Source: Ignavibacteria bacterium (GTDB taxonomy: Bacteria > Bacteroidota > Ignavibacteria > Tepidaquicellales > OLB5). From it: a stretch of DNA of 10,821 bases. Every line of letters begins with the position of its first letter. Position 1 is the stretch's first letter. Both the position numbers and the translations under genes were made by a program. Location of the stretch: contig JAOADS010000066.1 in NCBI GenBank assembly GCA_026417195.1, positions 1 to 10,821 on the forward strand. The letters are read 5' to 3'. The notes under the pieces were generated by a model that did no database searches, was not told the origin of the DNA, and worked only from the letters and a program-made list of their open reading frames with translations. This document shows positions 7,830 through 10,821 of this stretch, one piece after another.

Positions 7830-7858
7830 ACGATAGCGTTTACTTTTGTGTGTAAATT
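7830..7858 (+). repeat. Left inverted end of the IS remnant
   Basis: Begins ACGATAGCGTT and ends GTGTGTAAATT. It pairs with 8408-8437 read on the other strand, which begins GCGATAACGTT and ends GTGTGTAAAATT. The middle 7 bases match poorly. Confidence 0.6.
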
Positions 7859-7900
7859 CGAACAGGGGTTAAGAAAACAAACTAATCCGTAGATGGTGTT

Positions 7901-7925
7901 GTCATACCCGCGTAAGCGGATATCC
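7901..7925 (+). repeat. Dispersed palindromic repeat, copy 1 (inverted orientation)
   Basis: Starts GTCATACCCGCG and continues GCGGATATC. It is close to the reverse complement of the sharper copy at 8185-8212, which reads GTCATTCCCGCGAATGCGGG on the minus strand, so it is a decayed copy lying in the opposite orientation. Confidence 0.55.
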
Positions 7926-7929
7926 CGTT

Positions 7930-7968
7930 TAGATTCCTACATTCGCAGGAATGAGACAGGTTATGTTG
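7930..7968 (+). repeat. Dispersed palindromic repeat, copy 2
   Basis: TAGATTCC...ATTCGC...GGAATGA followed by GGTTATGTT. The stem is ATTCCTAC / GCAGGAAT around an ATTC loop, with one mismatch. The same string with small changes returns at 8185-8220 as a direct repeat, including the GGTTATGTT flank. Confidence 0.65.
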
Positions 7969-7995
7969 CTGAACTACAAACTCTCATACTCCCAT

Positions 7996-8123
7996 ATGAA
8001 AAACAGCCGTTAAGTGAAAAACTGAGCTTGCGTTAATAAAATTCGGACTGTCTGAACCACGATTACATCGTGGCGAGTTTCCGGATTTTTAGCAAGCGAG
8101 GTTTTGAACAGGCTGTTTTTCAT
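7996..8123. repeat. Long interrupted palindrome (about 128 bases, hairpin/cruciform-forming)
   Basis: Almost the whole stretch folds back on itself. Perfect outer arms of 13 bases are ATGAAAAACAGCC (7996-8008) and its reverse complement (8111-8123). Further inward, GCTTGC (8026-8031) pairs with GCAAGC (8092-8097), and ATTCGGA (8041-8047) with TCCGGAT (8080-8086, one G-T). The tip is a perfect 7-bp stem, CCACGAT / ATCGTGG (8057-8063 and 8067-8073), with a TAC loop. Small unpaired bulges lie between the blocks. The two arms have diverged but keep order and approximate spacing. It is non-coding and lies inside the IS remnant, so it is probably a small non-autonomous or REP-like mobile repeat. 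Confidence 0.75.
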
Positions 8124-8140
8124 CGGGTGCCGTTTTCTTG

Positions 8141-8170
8141 GTTCTTCTTTTGGGCAAGCAAAAGAAGAAC
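8141..8170. repeat. Perfect 12-bp inverted repeat with 6-base loop
   Basis: GTTCTTCTTTTG (8141-8152) and CAAAAGAAGAAC (8159-8170) are exact reverse complements around GGCAAG. It follows the long palindrome by 17 bases and is probably part of the same composite repeat. There is no U tract after it, so a simple terminator is less likely. Confidence 0.8.
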
Positions 8171-8184
8171 AAAAGAACAACTAT

Positions 8185-8220
8185 TAGATTCCCGCATTCG
8201 CGGGAATGACGGGTTATGTT
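8185..8220 (+). repeat. Dispersed palindromic repeat, copy 3 (best preserved)
   Basis: A perfect 8-bp stem, ATTCCCGC (8188-8195) and GCGGGAAT (8200-8207), with an ATTC loop, preceded by TAG and followed by GACGGGTTATGTT. It is markedly more GC-rich than its surroundings. Together with 7901-7925 and 7930-7968 it gives three copies in about 320 bases. This GTCATTCCCGC-type palindrome is of a kind found dispersed in many bacterial genomes. Confidence 0.75.
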
Positions 8221-8251
8221 ATGTTGAATACATTGACCCAAGCAACTACAT

Positions 8252-8374
8252 ACAAATAATCCTATAGAGAGATGCTTTAGAGAGATAAAAAGAAGAGTCA
8301 GAGCTATTGGGTGTTTTGAGAATGTAGAGAGTGCTGACAAATTAGTTTACCTGGTAGTAGAATATCTAAATTAA
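8252..8374 (+). pseudogene. C-terminal fragment of an IS256/Mutator-family transposase
   Basis: In the plus frame ending at the TAA 8372-8374, codons from 8252 read TNNPIERCFREIKRRVRAIG, then CFENVESADKLVYLVVEYLN. The pattern TNN.IER..REIKRR.R..G.F.N.ESA..L is the conserved C-terminus of IS256/Mutator transposases, which includes the region just after the catalytic glutamate. Only about 40 of the usual ~400 residues remain. An in-frame TGA lies at 8234-8236, and repeat sequence replaces everything upstream. The part carrying the DDE aspartates is absent, so it cannot be active. The right inverted end of the element follows after 33 bases. Confidence 0.8.
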
Positions 8375-8407
8375 AGACGAGGCTCTATACCAACTAATCC
8401 TGAATTC

Positions 8408-8437
8408 AATTTTACACACTAAATGGAACGTTATCGC
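8408..8437 (+). repeat. Right inverted end of the IS remnant
   Basis: Reads AATTTTACACACT...AACGTTATCGC, the approximate reverse complement of 7830-7858. It lies 33 bases after the transposase stop, as expected for an IS256-type right end. Confidence 0.6.
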
Positions 8438-8503
8438 TATGACATAAAGAAGATGATCTGTGATCTATATTTTTTTAGTCTTGACTTAATTGACAGCGAT
8501 AAC
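8430..8503. repeat. 9-bp inverted repeat spanning the IS edge and the downstream promoter
   Basis: GTTATCGCT (8430-8438, outer tip of the IS right end) and AGCGATAAC (8495-8503) are exact reverse complements 56 bases apart. The second copy fills most of the spacer of the candidate glycosyltransferase promoter. It could be a duplicated IS tip, an operator-like site, or chance. Confidence 0.45.
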
Positions 8504-8509
8504 TAAAAT
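8481..8509 (+). promoter_or_regulatory. Candidate promoter for the glycosyltransferase gene
   Basis: TTGACT (8481-8486) and TAAAAT (8504-8509) are 17 bases apart. A perfect TTGACA also lies at 8490-8495, with a weaker TTAATT (8515-8520) after 19 bases. Either pair would start RNA at about 8516-8527, after the ATG at 8508. The site lies 44 bases outside the IS right end. Confidence 0.45.
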
Positions 8510-8560
8510 GAAGATTAATTTATATATCAAAGCAGGCTTATTAATCCAAAGAATCCAGAT

Positions 8561-9688
8561 CTGAGAATTTTATTAGTAAACGCATCTGAAATATGGGGCG
8601 GTGGTGAATATTACACACTTCGTCTTGCCTGTGAGTTAAAAAGAAACAACCATTACGTAGCTGTTACCTGCTTTGAAAATTCAGATTTAATGAAGAAAGC
8701 TCTGGAGAACTCACTTGAAGTTATTCCGCTTCCTGAAAACCTTACTAATATTATAAGTCAGATAACTGCTGTCAGAACCATCTCCGATTACGTAAAAAAA
8801 CTTGGCATTAACATAGTTCATACAAACACTTCAAAAGACAGAACTATCGGAGCCATAGCAGCAAAGTTATCTGGTGCACTTCATATAACTTCCTGTCACA
8901 GCCTTGAATCTTTGAGACATAACCTGACCCATATAATAAGAAACTCATACATGACAGATGCCTTTATAGCAGACGGTTTCAGTATGAAAGATCTCCTTAT
9001 TAAATCTGACAGAATTCCAGAAGAAAAAATATATGTTATCCACAACGGAATTAATCCGGATGATTTCAAGCGTGAAGCAGATATCAGATATAGCTCACGC
9101 AAATGTTTGGGAATTAATGAAAACGACATCGTTATCGGAAACGTAGCAAGGTTTGTACCTTTTAAAGGTCATAAATATCTGCTGGAAGCATTTCATAAAT
9201 TAAAAATTAAATATGAAAATGTAAAACTACTCTTAGTAGGTTCAGGAGAGCTTGAAGCTGAGCTGATTGATTCAGCGAATAAACTGAAAATAGCAGATAA
9301 AGTCATTTTTGCTGGTCACATTGAAGATCTCAACTCTTTTTACAACGCCACGGACATTTACGTCCAGCCTTCGCTAAATGAAGGAGGTGAATTGTTCCCC
9401 TATACGGTTCTTTACGCTATGGCACATGCAATTCCAGTAATAGTAACAGACTCGGGAGATATGTCATATATGGTGGAAAACGGAGTTAATGGCTATGTTG
9501 TAAAGAATAAATCTTCTGATGAAATTTCAGACAAACTCAGGATTCTTGTTTCGGACACAGTGAAAAGATCTTCGATGGGCAAAGCTTCCTACAGAAGATT
9601 AACGGAAAACTTTACATTTGAAATTATGTATAGTAATACCCTTTCATTATATAATTCTTTACTTCAGAAAGAACAACTTACAAATTAA
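8561..9688 (+). CDS. Glycosyltransferase, GT4-like (GT-B fold), non-AUG start or disrupted 5' end
   Basis: It likely transfers a sugar from a nucleotide-sugar donor to a cell-surface glycan or lipid at the cytoplasmic face. From 8561 the frame gives 375 residues, usual for GT4. The N-terminus LRILLVNASEIWGGGEYYTLRLA carries the glycine loop of domain one. Domain two has VIHNGIN, NVARFVPFKG (R197 and K202, the donor-phosphate pair), LLVGSGE and PSLNEGGELFPYTVLYAMA (271-289). The second Glu of the usual E-x7-E is Tyr (Y285). The first in-frame ATG is at 8690 and would lose the glycine loop. No ATG, GTG or TTG lies between the upstream TAA and 8690, so the start is CTG 8561 or ATT 8540, or the original start was lost. 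The ATG at 8508 is out of frame and stops at 8562-8564. Family call is firm; substrate is unknown. Confidence 0.85.
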   Translation: MRILLVNASEIWGGGEYYTLRLACELKRNNHYVAVTCFENSDLMKKALENSLEVIPLPENLTNIISQITAVRTISDYVKKLGINIVHTNTSKDRTIGAIAAKLSGALHITSCHSLESLRHNLTHIIRNSYMTDAFIADGFSMKDLLIKSDRIPEEKIYVIHNGINPDDFKREADIRYSSRKCLGINENDIVIGNVARFVPFKGHKYLLEAFHKLKIKYENVKLLLVGSGELEAELIDSANKLKIADKVIFAGHIEDLNSFYNATDIYVQPSLNEGGELFPYTVLYAMAHAIPVIVTDSGDMSYMVENGVNGYVVKNKSSDEISDKLRILVSDTVKRSSMGKASYRRLTENFTFEIMYSNTLSLYNSLLQKEQLTN

Positions 9689-9734
9689 AAGCATAATGAG
9701 TTTTTACTTATAATTAGTTAAACTATCTTTGTTT

Positions 9735-10508
9735 ATGGAATTCCTTTTACATTGGCATCCGTTACTGTCTGTTTTATTCATTTGCGTCTTAACCGTTTCC
9801 TTTGCATACATAGGTCTTTCTCTCATAAGAAAAAATTTCTCAGAAGATACTCTGAAGGATAATCATGAAGTAGGTGGTCTTATTTTCAATGCATTCGGTT
9901 TAATATATGCAGTGCTTCTCGCATTTGTAGTATATATTACATGGACAGAATATGATAACGCCAAAATGAACCTTGAAACAGAAGCGACCGAACTTTTAAA
10001 TCTCAGGTTTGATTCAAATGCTTATCCAGAAGAAATAAAAAATAAGATTTCAGAGCTTATAAGGGATTACGCTCTGAATGTTGTGAATAAGGAGTGGGAT
10101 TCCATGAACAAAGGTGAAGTCAGTGATGAAACCACAGAAAGTTTCCATAGATTATGGTCTGTATATACCGAAATCAACACAAGTGACATCAGAAACCTGC
10201 AGATTTACAGTGAGTCACTGAAACATCTGAACCACCTTGGTGAAAAAAGACGCGAGAGAATTTTCAGTCTGAAGGAAACCATACCTCCGATCATCTGGGC
10301 AGTTTTGTTTTTCTTTGCAATAATTTCAATATGCTATACTTTCTTTTTCTTCACAAAGAGATTCTGGGCGCAGTTTATCATGACAGCAGGTTTTACCATA
10401 ACCAACAGTTTCATTCTTTACATGATATATGTTCTGGATCACCCGTTTACAGGATATTCACGCATTGAACCCGACTCATTCAGATATTTATTATCGTTAC
10501 TTAACTGA
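9735..10508 (+). CDS. DUF4239 (bestrophin-like) four-TM membrane protein
   Basis: Protein of 257 residues from the ATG at 9735; a TTG two codons upstream (9729) is possible but less likely. There are two N-terminal membrane segments at about 8-31 and 46-69, a ~110-residue soluble, mostly helical region, and two C-terminal segments at about 184-207 and 211-234. NHEVGGLIFNAFGLIYAVLL (43-62) with W70, Y73 and A76 behind it, the basic KRRERI (171-176) before IPPIIW, and LDHPFTG (234-240) match the DUF4239 pattern. A bestrophin-like ion channel has been suggested for the family, but function is not established. The gene follows the glycosyltransferase by 46 bases on the same strand, so they could share a transcript. 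Its last 8 bases overlap the end of the convergent thyX gene. Confidence 0.82.
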   Translation: MEFLLHWHPLLSVLFICVLTVSFAYIGLSLIRKNFSEDTLKDNHEVGGLIFNAFGLIYAVLLAFVVYITWTEYDNAKMNLETEATELLNLRFDSNAYPEEIKNKISELIRDYALNVVNKEWDSMNKGEVSDETTESFHRLWSVYTEINTSDIRNLQIYSESLKHLNHLGEKRRERIFSLKETIPPIIWAVLFFFAIISICYTFFFFTKRFWAQFIMTAGFTITNSFILYMIYVLDHPFTGYSRIEPDSFRYLLSLLN

Positions 10509-10811
10509 TTTTCCACGGAGCATTCAAACCCAGATCGAAAAGTTTCTCCTCAAATTCAGCCCTCTCACGGTTCTTTCTGGGAGTACCGTCTTCTTTAACC
10601 CATCCGAATTTTATCCCGAGTTCAAGGGCTTTAGTGTAATTCCCCGAAGTTATCTCCCTTATAATTTCCTTCTCAGGTCCCGTAAGTGACATTGCATTAA
10701 ACCTGTAATCAAGAAACGCTTCCCATGCAAAGGGACACCACTTGCTTACAATTTCATAGCCAATCACTTCGGAATATTTCCTTATCTCATATTGAGCATG
10801 TGAATCCATTC
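10501..10811 (-). CDS. thyX: FAD-dependent thymidylate synthase ThyX, C-terminal part, cut at contig end
   Basis: The visible 102 residues start MDSHAQYEIRKYSEVIGYEI and go on with VSKWCPFAWEAFLDYR. This is the ThyX C-terminal block that follows the 'RS..HF..LR' segment: DxHAQxEIRxYAxxI, then a Pro-rich helix start. ThyX makes dTMP from dUMP using methylene-tetrahydrofolate, FAD and NADPH, as a tetramer. The dUMP/FAD motif (RHRxxSxNExSxR) would lie upstream, off the window. The Met at 10809 is internal, not a start. The in-frame TAA at 10819-10821 falls in adapter-like sequence (10812-10821), so it is not a true stop. The codon before Met ends in GA, so before the adapter it could have been AGA or CGA, giving the expected LRMDSHAQ. 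About 60 residues follow DYR. The 3' end overlaps the DUF4239 gene by 8 bases, convergent. Confidence 0.85.
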
Positions 10812-10821
10812 CTGTCTCTTA
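10812..10821. other. Probable residual Nextera/Tn5 mosaic-end adapter at contig end
   Basis: The last 10 bases, CTGTCTCTTA, equal the first 10 of the Tn5 mosaic end CTGTCTCTTATACACATCT used in tagmentation libraries. They start exactly where the thyX reading frame stops making sense, and put a false TAA into it. An exact 10-base match at the very end is unlikely by chance. Confidence 0.8.

Larger units (their letters stand above)
7830..8437 (+). mobile_element. Degenerate IS256/Mutator-type insertion sequence remnant
   Basis: Imperfect inverted ends bound this 608-base block: 7830-7858 on the left and the reverse complement of 8408-8437 on the right. They share GATA(G/A)CGTT on the outside and GTGTGTAAA on the inside, at the same spacing; by hand about 22 of 29 positions agree. 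A TTTACACA-like inner end is typical of the IS256 family. The last ~40 codons of an IS256-type transposase end 33 bases before the right inverted repeat, in the expected orientation. Intact family members are about 1.3-1.5 kb, so most of the transposase is gone and palindromic repeats occupy its place. I found no clear 8-9-base target duplication next to the ends, which fits decay or a later rearrangement. Confidence 0.65.
7625..8560. other. Gene-free accessory stretch holding an IS remnant and palindromic repeats
   Basis: No intact gene lies between cysS and the glycosyltransferase. The first 200 bases (7625-7829) hold only the cysS promoter region. From 7830 to 8437 there is an insertion-sequence remnant with nested palindromic repeats, and from 8438 to 8560 the promoter and leader region of the glycosyltransferase. 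Two short frames that can be read here, 8070-8267 on plus and 8089-8340 on minus, are made almost wholly of repeat sequence and are not genes. Confidence 0.8.

Noticed and set aside
8141..8170. Intrinsic terminator for a plus-strand transcript
   Set aside because: The stem is perfect but mainly A/T pairs, is not followed by a U tract, and no gene ends upstream on this strand.
7901..8220. CRISPR array
   Set aside because: Only three copies, in mixed orientation, without regular spacing or unique spacers, and no cas genes are near.
8070..8267. Plus-strand 65-codon frame (MASFRIFSKRGFEQAVFH...)
   Set aside because: It is built from one arm of the long palindrome, the 12-bp stem and the 8-bp stem. 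Such frames arise from repeat sequence, and no family or start context supports it.
8089..8340. Minus-strand 83-codon frame
   Set aside because: It is antisense to the transposase remnant and includes the RHSRECGNL peptide that comes from the palindromic repeat. Not a gene.
8508..8564. ATG 8508 as the glycosyltransferase start
   Set aside because: It is out of frame with the conserved N-terminus, reaches a TGA after 18 codons, and overlaps the likely -10 box. Kept only as evidence for a possible frameshift.
1..10821. tRNA or rRNA genes
   Set aside because: I saw no cloverleaf-like pattern with a GGTTCGAATCC-type arm in the few intergenic stretches, and no rRNA motifs.

Overview
This AT-rich window (10,821 bases) looks like one assembled contig from a bacterium of the Bacteroidota/Ignavibacteriota type. 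That placement is inference. It rests on the PolB-like DEDDy exonuclease, the mitochondrial-type aconitase, ThyX-type thymidylate synthase, the near absence of Shine-Dalgarno sequences before most genes, and the style of the dispersed palindromic repeats. No plasmid, phage, CRISPR or defence operon is visible.

Left part (1-5438), all on the minus strand. A tightly packed run of six genes reads leftward: rnhB (RNase HII), yraN (UPF0102), a PolB-like 3'-5' exonuclease, aconitase, a VOC-fold protein and a methyltransferase-like protein with two hydrophobic segments. Spacings run from a 4-base overlap to 22 bases, so one transcript is likely. Beyond a 71-base gap lies the N-terminal part of an EVE/PUA-like protein, cut by the left edge. 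The first three genes act on nucleic acids; aconitase is a TCA-cycle enzyme that shares their transcript.

Middle (5439-7624). comF diverges from rnhB and converges on cysS. A 12-bp AU-rich hairpin lies just after comF. cysS has a TTG start and a good candidate promoter (TTGAAA-17-TATGAT).

Accessory patch (7625-8560). There is no intact gene here. About 0.6 kb is the remnant of an insertion sequence with an IS256/Mutator-type transposase. Only the last ~40 transposase codons survive, between imperfect inverted ends at 7830-7858 and 8408-8437. Strongly palindromic repeats fill the place of the lost transposase: a ~128-base long hairpin, a perfect 12-bp stem, and three copies of a GTCATTCCCGC-type palindrome.

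Right part (8561-10821). A family-4-like glycosyltransferase begins just after the IS remnant. Its conserved N-terminus has no AUG/GUG/UUG start in frame. It is followed by a four-TM DUF4239 (bestrophin-like) membrane protein. The C-terminal part of ThyX then runs on the minus strand to the right edge. The last 10 bases (CTGTCTCTTA) match the Tn5/Nextera mosaic end, so the contig probably ends in residual adapter and thyX is cut artificially.

I did not find a convincing undescribed multi-gene system. The items most worth a second look are the nested palindromic repeat in the IS remnant, the start-less glycosyltransferase beside it, and the adapter-like contig end.
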